A DNA stretch of 64,000 nt from Chroogloeocystis siderophila 5.2 s.c.1 (GCF_001904655.1 NZ_MRCC01000001.1:248001-312000); one strand, 5' to 3'; positions 53,737 through 63,117 are shown, counted from the stretch's first letter. Notes: generated by a model from the sequence alone, not told the origin. Made by a program: numbers and translations.

Positions 53737-55094
53737 GTAGAAACGATTCCTTTTGCTTCTAATACAGCCGCAACACGTAAAATGATTGCTTCATTATAAG
53801 GTGCAGCTATTAATTGTACGCCTAAAGGTAAGGAACCAGGGCGGTGAATCGGAACGGATAAAACGGGTAAGCCGATAAAGGATAGTGGTTGCGTGAAAAG
53901 TCCTAGATGCGGACGAATTAAAATTTCTTCACCAGCTAGCATCATTGTTTTTTGACCGATTAAAGGTGCAAAACAGGGTGTTGTTGGGGCGAGAATGATA
54001 TCAATGTTTTGGAAAACTTCTTTGACGCGATCGCGAAACCACCTCCGAAAACGTTGCGCTTGAATGTACCAATGACTTGGAATCAACGCCCCCGCCAAAA
54101 AGCGATCGCGCGTTGCAAAATCAAAATCTTGAGGACGCGACCGCAACTTCTCCATATGCAAATTTGCACCCTCACACGAGGTAATAATAAATGCTGCGGC
54201 ACGGGCGCGATGGGCTTCAGGTAAAGTGATATACTCAGTAACATCCAACGCTTGTGCAACTTGTTCAACCACCGTGATTGCTTCGGGTTCAGCGCCTTTG
54301 GTAAAGTAATCGCCTGCAACAGCAATTCGTAAATTCTCAATTCCACGATCGAGTTGCGGTAAACACAATTCAGGTGATTTTTGCGTACAAACAGGATCGC
54401 GATCGTCGTATCCTTGCAATAAATCAAATACGGTTGCAATATCGCGCACTGAACGTGCAAATGGTCCAACATGGTCTAAACTACTAGAAAATAATGCAAC
54501 TCCCGCGCGAGATAACCTACCATACGTTGGTTTTAAGCCGAATATGCCACAAAAAGCCGCAGGGACGCGAATTGAGCCATTTGTATCTGTACCAAGGCTT
54601 AAGGGTACTAAATTCGCCGCTACCGCTGCTGCGGAACCACCAGACGAACCACCAGCAACGCGATTGAAATCATGAGGATTGTGCGTTGCGCCGTAATGTG
54701 CATTTTCAGTAACAAAACCATAGGCGTACTCATCCATATTCAACGTACCAACGAGTATCGCACCTGCTTGTTTTAATTTAGTGACTAGTGTAGCATCGTG
54801 CGTTGCTGGTGGATTTTCTGCGTTAATTTTTGCACCTGCAAGCGTTGTAATTCCAGCAACATCATATAAATTTTTGACTGCAAAGGGAACTCCTGCAAGC
54901 GAACCAGGGTGATTTCCTTGGGCGATCGCATCATCAATTCGCTTTGCATCGTGCAATGCAGATTCATCGGTAATAGCTGTAAAACAGTTAAGTTCTTGGC
55001 GTTGTGCAATGCGTTGGAGTGCAGCTTGTGTTACTTCGACAGCGCTTATTTTACCTTCACGCACAGCAGCAGCGATCGAGACAGCATCATTCAT
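53724..55094 (-). CDS. atzE: AtzE family amidohydrolase (amidase signature)
   Basis: An amidase-signature enzyme related to AtzE, the 1-carboxybiuret hydrolase of cyanuric acid breakdown. The catalytic triad is visible: Lys74 (PFAVKNLYDVAG), cis-Ser in GGSSGGSAAA (150-154) and nucleophile Ser174 in TNGSIRVPAA. The 456-residue length is typical. The upstream small gene encodes the AtzG-like partner, with a four-base overlap (ATGA type), the hallmark of the AtzE-AtzG heterotetramer. The rest of the cyanuric acid pathway (AtzD, AtzH, AtzF) is not seen, so the true substrate may differ. Confidence 0.85.
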   Translation of the reverse strand: MNDAVSIAAAVREGKISAVEVTQAALQRIAQRQELNCFTAITDESALHDAKRIDDAIAQGNHPGSLAGVPFAVKNLYDVAGITTLAGAKINAENPPATHDATLVTKLKQAGAILVGTLNMDEYAYGFVTENAHYGATHNPHDFNRVAGGSSGGSAAAVAANLVPLSLGTDTNGSIRVPAAFCGIFGLKPTYGRLSRAGVALFSSSLDHVGPFARSVRDIATVFDLLQGYDDRDPVCTQKSPELCLPQLDRGIENLRIAVAGDYFTKGAEPEAITVVEQVAQALDVTEYITLPEAHRARAAAFIITSCEGANLHMEKLRSRPQDFDFATRDRFLAGALIPSHWYIQAQRFRRWFRDRVKEVFQNIDIILAPTTPCFAPLIGQKTMMLAGEEILIRPHLGLFTQPLSFIGLPVLSVPIHRPGSLPLGVQLIAAPYNEAIILRVAAVLEAKGIVSTHTS

Positions 55095-55270
55095 GGTTCA
55101 AACGTTGGTAAAGCTTCAACATCTGGGATGGGAAATTCATTAACGAGTTGCGCGATCGCGTGTATTTTCTCAAAATTTGCGATGACGTTTTCCCGATATT
55201 CTGGATTAATATCTAAGTCGAGAATCGCAGCGGTGCGATCAACATATTCTGCCACATCAAATTTTTCCAT
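55091..55270 (-). CDS. atzG: AtzG-like small subunit (DUF4089)
   Basis: The 59-residue product (MEKFDVAEYVDRTAAILDLDINPEYRENVIANFEKIHAIAQLVNEF...) resembles AtzG, the small helical subunit that stabilises and activates AtzE and belongs to the DUF4089 group; it is related to GatC in arrangement. It overlaps atzE by four bases. ATG at 55270 is the most probable start; the frame reaches 55279. This pairing supports the AtzE assignment. Confidence 0.82.
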   Translation of the reverse strand: MEKFDVAEYVDRTAAILDLDINPEYRENVIANFEKIHAIAQLVNEFPIPDVEALPTFEP

Positions 55271-55464
55271 ACGGCGCAATCTAGTTTACAAATGATGAGC
55301 GTGGGGAAATAGTATCATTTATAGTTCAACCAAAGTAGCTATTGAGAGAGAAAATAATTTATTAAGAGTCATCCACGCAGATATTGAGAAGGACTTGAAA
55401 TCTGCTAGAAGCGAATTTGAGCAATCAAAGCATTCAGCTTGTACAGATTATTAACAACTCAATT

Positions 55465-56015
55465 ATGAATAACGCGATCCGACTTCGCAGTCCCGATACC
55501 TTTTTAGTCAAAGCAACCCTGCTTGTGGTGAGTACGTTAACTGTTATGGCTGGCGCGACGACGATCGAACCCTCGCTTCCGGCGATGCGACAGCACTTTG
55601 CTGATGTTGCTAATGCTGACTATTTAGTGCGGCTAGTACTAACGGTTCCAGCGCTGTTCCTTGCGATCGCGTTTGGGCTAATGGGTATTGGCTATCTATT
55701 TATTAGTTTTTCCCGTAGCTACGAACTTGTTTTAGTCAGCTTAGCGATCGCAGATTAGGAATCGGGCTATTGATGCCCAACATAAATGTATGCTTAACCT
55801 TATCAACTCCAGTCGCGCTGCGCGGACGAATTTTAGGCGGATTGACAACGAGTTTCTTCCTAGGTCAGTTTACATCACCTTTAGTCAGTCAACCATTAAG
55901 CACTTGGCTAAGCTTAAGTACAACCTACAGGCTTGCAGGAGGATTAATGCTAGCAGTAACCGCCCTTACCCTTAGCGTAATGATTCGTTGGAAATATAGC
56001 GATCAAGAACCTTAA
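55465..56015 (+). pseudogene. Decayed MFS transporter
   Basis: The frame from 55465 reads MNNAIRLRSPDTFLVKATLLVVSTLTVMAGATTIEPSLPAMRQHFADVANADYLVRLVLTVPALFLAIA, an MFS N-terminus with one complete membrane segment. It fuses abruptly to FGLMGIGYLFISFSRSYELVLVSLAIAD and stops. A second frame (55770-56015) carries a C-terminal part (VALRGRILGGLTTSFFLGQFTSPLVSQPLSTWLSLSTTYRLAGG). Most of the 12 membrane segments are missing, so it is a deletion and frameshift remnant. It is of a different type from the MFS remnant at 10917. Confidence 0.82.
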
Positions 56016-56043
56016 AAATAACGCTTGATCTCTTTCAATCTCT

Positions 56044-56074
56044 TACCTCTGTGTTCTCTGCGTCTCTGCGGTTT
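56044..56074. repeat. CTCTGTGTTCTCTGCGTCTCTGCGG dispersed repeat
   Basis: The clearest copy of the dispersed repeat, reading CCTCTGTGTTCTCTGCGTCTCTGCGGTTTG, between the two pseudogenes. Confidence 0.7.
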
Positions 56075-56101
56075 GTTGCAATTTTCTAAGGCGACATTAA
56101 T

Positions 56102-56690
56102 CGTGGTAAACGCGCGCTTTATCGCGGACAAAGAAATTTACACCTATTACCTAAAATCGCCCGCATATCAACTACAATACCCGTTCTTGAAGCAGAACAA
56201 GCGATGCTGAATAACTTTAAACTGCTAAGCGTTCCCTTACTCAAGGAAAAACCAGATAATGATTGGGAATGGTTAGCAATCATGCAACATCACGGATTAG
56301 CAACTCGACTACTCGATTGGAGTGTGATTCCGCTAGCTGCGCTTTTGTTGCCAGTCTGCAAGCCAGCCGCTGAAAATCAAAATGGTGTGATTTGGCTTTT
56401 TCATCCAGAGGCTGAAGATTATATATCTACTTTGAAACCTCAAGATCCATTTCAAATCGATAGGAATTTCTTGCTTCAACCAAGGCTTATTAAAGAAAGA
56501 ATTAAAGCACATTTGCACTTTTTCGGTTTCAATTAGATCGTTTAGGAGTTAATTCAGCAGAACTATTTCCTGATTTAGAAGGACTTTGCGCGCATCTTGA
56601 ATGGCTTTATACAAAGCTTGCAGATGAAACTTATGAACACGAAAAGTACAACTTACAAAAAGTTTTTATGCCGCTTCCTAAAAGTAATTA
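56102..56690 (+). pseudogene. FRG-domain protein remnant
   Basis: Without a start codon, the frame from 56102 reads RGKRALYRGQRNLHLLPKIARISTTIPVLEAEQAMLNNFKLLSVPLLKEKPDNDWEWLAIMQHHGLATRLLDWSVIPLAALL. This contains the FRG-domain hallmarks (YRGQ, QHHGLxTRLLDW). The first frame ends at 56536. A second frame resumes FQLDRLGVNSAELFPDLEGLCAHLEWLY and ends KVFMPLPKSN at about 56690. The 5' end is cut off by a stop at 56087 and the frameshift near 56525 breaks the C-terminal part. FRG-domain proteins are frequent in defence-type and mobile loci. Confidence 0.85.
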
Positions 56691-56693
56691 ACT

Positions 56694-58235
56694 TCAAATT
56701 CGCATTGGTGCGCCAGGACCTAAAGGAAGACCTAAGAATAACCAAACGAAGAACAATACTGTCCAACAAATCAAGAAAATCAATGAATAAGGTAGCATTA
56801 ACGAAATTAATGTACCAATACCCATATTCTTATCGTATTTTTGCCCAAAAGCAACAACAACAGGAAAATAAGGCATTAATGGTGTGATAATATTTGTTGT
56901 AGAATCACCAATTCGATAAATTGCTTGTGTTAATTCGGGTGAGTAACCGATTAACATCAACATCGGCACAAATACAGGTGCCATAACAGCCCACTTTGCT
57001 GATGCAGAACCGACAAATAAATCGAGAACAACGGTTAATAAAATAAACAATAACAGGATTGGTGGACCAGTAATTCCGGTAGCCCGTAAGAAATTGGCAC
57101 CACTGACAGCGGTGATGACTCCTAAATTACTCCAATTGAAATAAGCAATAAATTGAGCCGCAACGAACGCCAATGCGATATAGTAACCCAAAGTACTCAT
57201 CGCACTACCCATCGATTGAGCAACGTCTTTATCATTGCGAATCGTACCCGCAGCTTTACCGTATGCTATTGCTGGAATGAGAAACGCGATCGCAATCAAA
57301 AATACAATTCCATCGATAAACGGTGAGGGAACAATCGTAAAAGTTTCTGGATTGCGTAAAATCCCGCGTGGTGGTAGTAATAACGCTAAAACAAAAACAA
57401 TAAAAGCTAATAAAGCATAACCTGCCCACCGCAGTCCTTTACGTTCTCTAGCACTGAGTTCTTCTAGCGCTGCTGCTTCGCCCTGATAGCTACCAAGACG
57501 CGGTTCGACAATTTTATCGGTGATAAACCAACCAACGAGCGTGACAAGAAACGTCGAAACTGCAAGAAAATAGTAATTCGCAGTCGCATTAACTTCATAG
57601 TTAGGATTAATCAGTTGCGCGGCACTTTGCGATAATCCAGCAAGGAGAGGATCTAAGGGACTGAGGAGTAAGTTAGCGCTAAAACCACCCGAAACACCTG
57701 CAAACGCCGCCGCCATACCAGCGAGAGGATGACGCTTAAACGCTAAAAAGACGATCGCACCCAACGGAACTAGCACAACATAACCCGCATCGGATGCAAT
57801 ATTAGACATCACTCCCGCAAACACAACCGTGGGCGAAATTAACCCCGCAGGTGCAACAATTACCAACTGACGCAGTAAAGCCGCAAGTAACCCTGTTGCT
57901 TCTGCTACTCCCACACCCAGCATTGCGACAATCACGGTTCCCAGCGGTGGAAATTCCGTAAAGTTGGTGACGGCTTCGGTAACAATTCTGCGGATACCAT
58001 CGGGTGTTAATAGCGATACGGCGGCAATCGTTTCACCATTTCCAGGATTAACAACACTTATGTTGAATGCAGAGGCGATCGCACTAATCGCAATCACAGC
58101 GAGACAAAAGATAAAAAACAGCGTCAGCGGATCGGGAAGTTTATTGCCAATTGCTTCGATGTAAGCCAGAGACTTACCTAACCAACCAGTTTTTTTCGGA
58201 GGGCTAGATTGTTCTGGAGGAGTTGTTTGTGTCAT
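56694..58235 (-). CDS. abgT: AbgT family transporter
   Basis: A 513-residue membrane protein of the AbgT family (importers of p-aminobenzoyl-glutamate or exporters of sulfonamides). It has the cytosolic N-terminal tail (GWLGKSLAYIEAIGNKLPDPLTLFFIF), more than ten membrane segments, and family stretches EFPPLGTVIVAMLGVGVAEATGLLAALLRQ, SNIASDAGYVVLVPLGAIVFLAFKRHPLAGMAAAFAGVSGGFSANLL and the C-terminal DSTTNIITPLMPYFPVVVAFGQKYDKNMGIGTLISLMLPYS. Full length. Same strand as the GltS gene upstream. Confidence 0.92.
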   Translation of the reverse strand: MTQTTPPEQSSPPKKTGWLGKSLAYIEAIGNKLPDPLTLFFIFCLAVIAISAIASAFNISVVNPGNGETIAAVSLLTPDGIRRIVTEAVTNFTEFPPLGTVIVAMLGVGVAEATGLLAALLRQLVIVAPAGLISPTVVFAGVMSNIASDAGYVVLVPLGAIVFLAFKRHPLAGMAAAFAGVSGGFSANLLLSPLDPLLAGLSQSAAQLINPNYEVNATANYYFLAVSTFLVTLVGWFITDKIVEPRLGSYQGEAAALEELSARERKGLRWAGYALLAFIVFVLALLLPPRGILRNPETFTIVPSPFIDGIVFLIAIAFLIPAIAYGKAAGTIRNDKDVAQSMGSAMSTLGYYIALAFVAAQFIAYFNWSNLGVITAVSGANFLRATGITGPPILLLFILLTVVLDLFVGSASAKWAVMAPVFVPMLMLIGYSPELTQAIYRIGDSTTNIITPLMPYFPVVVAFGQKYDKNMGIGTLISLMLPYSLIFLICWTVLFFVWLFLGLPLGPGAPMRI

Positions 58236-58258
58236 GAACCCCTACCTTATTGATTTTG

Positions 58259-58320
58259 GTAATTGGTAATCGGTTAAGATTATTGTTTCTAGTTAGTAAT
58301 TGGTAATTGGTTGAAATTGA
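58259..58320. repeat. GGTAATTGGTAAT-type simple repeat
   Basis: The gap between the abgT and gltS genes contains TTGGTAATTGGTAATCGGTT and AGTAATTGGTAATTGGTTG, AATTGGT heptamer units. A similar run is at 63540-63565. Confidence 0.55.
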
Positions 58321-58365
58321 GGATGATTTTTTTGTTTCACCTTTTACCTATTACCCGATCACACT

Positions 58366-59802
58366 TCAAACAACTTGACTACTTTTAGCAATTCGCTTGA
58401 AGTTATACATACCAAAAACAAGCCAAAACGCTAAGATCCCAATTGTCAGCAGTAGTACCGGAACAGAACCAAACTGCGCGATTAATAGTGGTGCAGCCGC
58501 AGTAAATAAACCTCCTCCGACGATGGGTTCAAATAATAGCTGCTTGTAAGCAAAACTTTCAAAAGCACCGGAACGGTTATCGGGATCAACCATCCGCATT
58601 AAAACTAAGCCGGTTGCGGTGACACCCATCGATTGTCCTAAATCTCCAATACCGCGTTCAAACCAGAATGTCGGCAACATACGCGGTCCTAGGTAGATAA
58701 ATGCTAAGACGTTCCATGCGATACCAGCAACCGATAAAATCAAAAATGGACCGAGATTGCTACCCAAGACAGCTAGCGAAATCGAAGCAAGTGCGGTGAC
58801 AATGGTGACATCTAACGCAACTCCACCAATCCGCTCAATTAACGGACGACTAATGAGATAACTGCGTCCTGTGCGTTCTACAAGTAGCTGAACAATCAAC
58901 CCACCAATGAGTGCGATCGGAAATAAAGGGACATAAGAAAATAATTCGACTCCGGCGCGTCCCCAGGTGATTGATTCTAAGTAGATCAGCGCTTGTAAAA
59001 TTAACCAACCGATCGTGATCGCGAGTCCCACAAAGCTTAAGTTTAACGATAATGGATCGATCAGTAAATCGCGCATGAGTCGGGCGCGGGCGACGCGAAT
59101 TGTTTGTGTTTCTGTTGGGCGATCGTGCGAATCAAAGCTTCCTGCTTCGGGATCTTCGCTGCGGACGACTTGAATTCGTCCGGTTTTCCGCGCCCAGTCT
59201 GCAAGCATTGTCCCTGCAATAATACCGGAAACAATACCGACCGTAGCTAAACCTAATGCTAAATCAGGTCCAGCTGTAAACCCTAAGTTGTTGAAAGTTT
59301 CGGCCATTCCAGCGGCGGTTCCGTGTCCACCTTCAAACGCAACTTCGATTAACGATGCGGCGATCGGACTCATGCCGAATATCGGAGTTAATATCAATAT
59401 CGCTAGTAACAGTCCGACTACGTATTGTCCCCAAGCAAGCGTTTGTCCAAAGGCGACTTGCGGTGAAGCTTTGCGCCAAATATCGCGCGGACTCGGAATT
59501 GATTCTCCGATAAAAAGTGTTGCGAAAACGACGTTAATAAAAACACTCGGTGATTGCGACCACACGTTACGAATTGTTTCTGGAAACAAACCTTGGGCAA
59601 AGGGTGCTTCTGAGCCTGCAACAGCAGAAACAATCGCACCTAGTGCCTGTGGACCCAATAGTAAGGCAATGACTCCTGCAACAATCGAACTGGGTAAATA
59701 GAGATCTCGCAGCAATTTGACTCGCTGTCGCACAAATCTCCCGACTAAGACTAGCAGTGCGATCGTAATAAAGGCGAAAAAAACATCAATAAGTTGAAAC
59801 AT
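58366..59802 (-). CDS. gltS: Sodium:glutamate symporter family protein (GltS-like)
   Basis: A 478-residue transporter of the ESS/GltS family. It has about ten to twelve membrane segments, the inverted-repeat pore motifs (EVAFEGGHGTAAGMAETFNNLGF; GIGDLGQSMGVTATGLVLMRMVDPDNRSG) and a charged cytosolic insert (about 210-250) between the two halves. ATG at 59802 is chosen over the frame start at 59817. It is about 80 residues longer than E. coli GltS, the extra length being mostly in that insert. Substrate is inferred as glutamate or a related anion. It lies directly upstream of abgT on the same strand, about 130 bases apart. Confidence 0.9.
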   Translation of the reverse strand: MFQLIDVFFAFITIALLVLVGRFVRQRVKLLRDLYLPSSIVAGVIALLLGPQALGAIVSAVAGSEAPFAQGLFPETIRNVWSQSPSVFINVVFATLFIGESIPSPRDIWRKASPQVAFGQTLAWGQYVVGLLLAILILTPIFGMSPIAASLIEVAFEGGHGTAAGMAETFNNLGFTAGPDLALGLATVGIVSGIIAGTMLADWARKTGRIQVVRSEDPEAGSFDSHDRPTETQTIRVARARLMRDLLIDPLSLNLSFVGLAITIGWLILQALIYLESITWGRAGVELFSYVPLFPIALIGGLIVQLLVERTGRSYLISRPLIERIGGVALDVTIVTALASISLAVLGSNLGPFLILSVAGIAWNVLAFIYLGPRMLPTFWFERGIGDLGQSMGVTATGLVLMRMVDPDNRSGAFESFAYKQLLFEPIVGGGLFTAAAPLLIAQFGSVPVLLLTIGILAFWLVFGMYNFKRIAKSSQVV

Positions 59803-60451
59803 AGCACCCTTCCCCACAAACGCAGTCTATGCGTTTGCTGTTTGTATAAGTTAAGGCGTTTGCAGCAAGTTTACACTGTTTAAGGTGTTACTAACGCAAC
59901 TAATGGAAAAGTTTTTAACCTTGTTACGCTAATGTTGTTGTATTTGCAGATACAAAGTAAGTGATTATTCTTGAATAGCTAAAAACATCACTTATTGACT
60001 TCAAGCCAATATCAACTCATGTTATAGCTTAAATTGAGAAGACACTTCGTTAATAAATCTTACTGACTATTTACAAAAAATACTTAATAATTTACTTATA
60101 TCAATAGTTATTAAAATTATTGATGATATGCTAAACCACTTGATTTATGAAAGTACTAATGAAGGAAAAATTGATATTCGCTACTTTTATAACAGTTTCT
60201 TGAGAAGTTTCTAGCTTAATATAGCAATTTTTTTGAATGTGTGATTTTTTTTTAAAGAACCGCAGAAAACGCAAAGATGAAGAATAAAGAGAAGCTCTCA
60301 TGCATGATTTAGGACTGTGATATAACCTTTTCCGCTTCAAGACGACTGTAGATACTCACATAACCTCTCCAGATAGAAAAACCTTAGATTGTTGATTTTT
60401 AAAATAACTTAGGGCAACCTAATCAGATTGCCCCAACGTGAAATCTGATGT
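59803..60451. other. Intergenic region between gltS and the RTX gene
   Basis: About 650 AT-rich bases. It holds a dispersed-repeat copy near 60258-60290 and no credible gene. A short frame on the minus strand (60131-60340) overlaps that repeat and is not believed. The promoter for gltS should lie here. Confidence 0.4.
60258..60290. repeat. CTCTGCGG-type dispersed repeat (degenerate, inverse)
   Basis: AAGAACCGCAGAAAACGCAAAGATGAAG is a decayed reverse copy of the dispersed repeat found near 7912, 50379 and 56044. Confidence 0.45.
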
Positions 60452-62173
60452 CTAGACAACCTTAATATCAGTGCTAGGGTTAAACCCTGAATTTGACTGC
60501 AGGCTTGCCAAAGCAGTTGTATCAAAGAACAATGTGTTACTGCTGAAAGAGAACTTGCTTGTATCACCTACGGCAATTCCAAATCCCGCAGCCGAGATTT
60601 CTATTTTATCTCCCTGCCCCACAGAGAAATCTGTAATTGTATCTAGTCCTTCTAACGGAGACAAAAATACAAAAGTATCAGCACCTGTGCCACCAGTAAG
60701 CACGTCGTTGCCTTCTTTGCCTGTTAAACGGTCATCACCACTTCCACCCATCAGAGTATCGTTATTGAGCGCTCCAACTAGCGTATCGTTGCCAGCCCCG
60801 CCATCGAGGTAATTGTTACCAGAAAATAAACTTGTCACCCATTCACCGTAGTTGGAATACTCCGATCGCTTCCCCGTACCAGCAACCAGAGAGTCAAATC
60901 CATCACCGCCAATCAGAGTATCGCTACCGGCTCCTCCCTGTAAAGTGTCGTTACCAACCCCGCCATCGAGGTAGTCGTTACCAGAAAAATCTACGCTGAC
61001 GTAAGGATTTGCTCCTCTACCAACCACTGAAATCAGCAAGTCAGATCCAGCACCACCAAGCAGGGTGTCACTACCAACTCCTCCTTTTAGCGTATCGTTG
61101 CCAGCCCCGCCATCGAGGTAATCGTTACCTGATTTGTCCTGAATATATCCCCACCCGACATTTGTAAAAAGACCTGCGTCTAAGTTATCGTTGCCGTTTC
61201 TGCCAAATAAGGTATCATTACCAACTCCTCCTTGCAAGCTGTCGTTACCATCTCCACCGTCGAGGTAATTGTTGCCCGAATAGCTATAGAAAATGCCAGT
61301 GCCAAAGATGTCGTCATAAGAATTACCAATACCAGCAACTAAGGTATCATTACCATCTCCACCATAGAGGATGTCGCTACCAAAATTGCCAGCGATGTAA
61401 TTGTTCAGCGAGTTGCCTGTGCCATTAATATTTTTGTTACCCGTAAGCGTCAGGTTTTCTAAATTACTACCTAGTGTATAGCTGACAGAAGACACAACGG
61501 TATCTGTACCTGCGTTAGCAGCTTCAACTATAATATCAGCAGTGGAAAACACAATATACGTATCATTGCCGCTGCCCCCATCTAAAGTATTTTTTGCTCC
61601 ATTGCCTCCATGTAAAGTATCGTTGCCATTGCCTCCATAAAGTACATCTGCCCCAATACGGAAACCGCCACTCAGAAAATTCTTTGAGAACAAAACATCA
61701 TTGCCATCGCCACCATAAAGAGTATCATTACCACTGTTATTATCTGTTCCTCCCATTAAGGTGTCATTTCCTGCTCCTCCACGCAAAGAATTATGAGCAT
61801 TATTACCCGTGATGGAGTTGTTTAAGTTGTTTCCTGTGCCATTAATTGCACTGCTACCTGTTAGCGTGAGATTTTCTAAGTTACTACCCAACACATAGCT
61901 AACTGAAGACACAACAGTATCGATTCCTGCATTCGCAGCCTCTGTAACTACGTCACCTGTGTTGTCAACAATGTAGCGATCGTTGCCAGTGCCTCCAATT
62001 AACGTATCAATACCAGTTCCACCGTTGAGCGTATCGTTACCACTTCCGCCATCAAGGCGATCTCTACCTGCTAACCCACGTAAAATATCGTTACCACCTA
62101 AACCAAACAATGAGTCAGCAAGCGCTGTTCCTGTTAAAGTATCGTTCCCTGGAGTCCCGTAGATAGTTGCCAT
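60452..62173 (-). CDS. RTX-type calcium-binding repeat protein
   Basis: A 573-residue hemolysin-type protein made of many GGxGxDxLx nonapeptide repeats (for example GGLGGNDIL-like and GGSGNDTLNG units through about residue 500), which bind Ca2+ as parallel beta-rolls outside the cell. Two larger modules (about residues 60-115 and 205-260), each with YIV/DT..VVSSVSYxLGSNLENLTLTG and NGTGNxLNN, interrupt the repeats. The C-terminus (TFVFLSPLEGLDTITDFSVGQGDKIEI) is the typical terminal domain. No Sec signal is present, so type I secretion through a C-terminal signal is expected. No type I secretion genes are adjacent. Function (adhesion, S-layer, matrix or enzyme carrier) is unknown. Confidence 0.9.
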   Translation of the reverse strand: MATIYGTPGNDTLTGTALADSLFGLGGNDILRGLAGRDRLDGGSGNDTLNGGTGIDTLIGGTGNDRYIVDNTGDVVTEAANAGIDTVVSSVSYVLGSNLENLTLTGSSAINGTGNNLNNSITGNNAHNSLRGGAGNDTLMGGTDNNSGNDTLYGGDGNDVLFSKNFLSGGFRIGADVLYGGNGNDTLHGGNGAKNTLDGGSGNDTYIVFSTADIIVEAANAGTDTVVSSVSYTLGSNLENLTLTGNKNINGTGNSLNNYIAGNFGSDILYGGDGNDTLVAGIGNSYDDIFGTGIFYSYSGNNYLDGGDGNDSLQGGVGNDTLFGRNGNDNLDAGLFTNVGWGYIQDKSGNDYLDGGAGNDTLKGGVGSDTLLGGAGSDLLISVVGRGANPYVSVDFSGNDYLDGGVGNDTLQGGAGSDTLIGGDGFDSLVAGTGKRSEYSNYGEWVTSLFSGNNYLDGGAGNDTLVGALNNDTLMGGSGDDRLTGKEGNDVLTGGTGADTFVFLSPLEGLDTITDFSVGQGDKIEISAAGFGIAVGDTSKFSFSSNTLFFDTTALASLQSNSGFNPSTDIKVV

Positions 62174-62466
62174 TGTCTTCCCCTTTCATTATTCGGCGTG
62201 AAAGCATTTTTCGCTTCACCGCGCTTCAGCTTTATCTTTTATTTTCTTTAATCCAATAGATCTAATTTTGCTTCTATCAGTATTAATTCAGAATTACAGC
62301 TATCTTTTGTGCAAGCGATCGCTCGTTTGTAATATTTATTTATGATTTTCTAATAATGCTCAAACAAGTCTACACTATTTATCAATTTATATATAGACAC
62401 TATCAAAGTTGTCAAAGCTGAAAGTATTTAGTTACCTGGTCTAACCTTAATAGGTTGTACTTCTGT
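62174..62466. other. Intergenic region upstream of the RTX gene
   Basis: About 290 AT-rich bases with the RTX gene promoter presumably inside. One HIP1-like GCGATCGC occurs near 62317. No ORF or repeat family member is seen. Confidence 0.4.
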
Positions 62467-63117
62467 CTATATTTGTTGAAGTTTTTTATAGTTAACATCA
62501 TCAATTATATGTTGAACACCTTGAGTTACTAAGGTATTACCAACACCCAATAAAAGGCAGTTTTAGTTAAGATGCTACTTTTACATCCCAAATTCCATCG
62601 CCAATAAACACAGTTTTTTGAGACTTTTCTAACTTGTACCACTTTTTTGCTTTTAAATTAACAGTTTCTATAATCTCTTTTCTTGAAAAACTATCATCTG
62701 CCGAAGCTATAGGAATGTTGGTAACATCTATGCCAGCTTTATGCAAGTTAAATAATGCAGATTCAGATCAGCCTTCTGTTGCAATAGCGGTATGATAGTT
62801 AGGTTGTAACTGACTGATTACAGTTGTTACTCCTGGAATCGCACTAAATAGATTGGGATTTTGTGCTGCTTGATGCAGTAGATCGATAAAATGTTTTTTG
62901 AGTCTAAGTAGTTCCTCTTGAGAGCGAAGTCGTCCTAATTCTTTTTAAAAAATCTGTTGAGCAATTCCCAAATTTCTACTGTGTGTATATTCTTGCCAGT
63001 TTTGATGTATATGAAATATGCTAAATTCTTCAGCAAAGGCACGCAAAAAGCAATCATTATCAACTTTGTTTGTATCAGTAAGCGTATTATCAATATCAAA
63101 GATTACTAATTGTATAC
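62467..63117 (-). pseudogene. Dead HAD-family hydrolase
   Basis: The minus strand reconstructs a HAD phosphatase-like gene across broken frames. Motif I is VIFDIDNTLTDTNKVDNDCF near 63105. The frame then meets TAA after NLGIAQQIF (about 62946). It continues LRSQEELLRLKKHFIDLLHQA, has a TGA before SESALFNLHKAGIDVTN (about 62768), and reaches motif IV VFIGDGIWDVK. A shift leads to CLLLGVGNTLVTQGVQHIIDD and the end at 62467. There is no clean start codon. At least two stops and one frameshift make it nonfunctional. Confidence 0.85.

Noticed and set aside
60131-60340. 69-codon minus-strand ORF between gltS and the RTX gene
   Set aside because: It overlaps a decayed dispersed repeat, and its Lys/Ser-rich sequence has no protein-like pattern.
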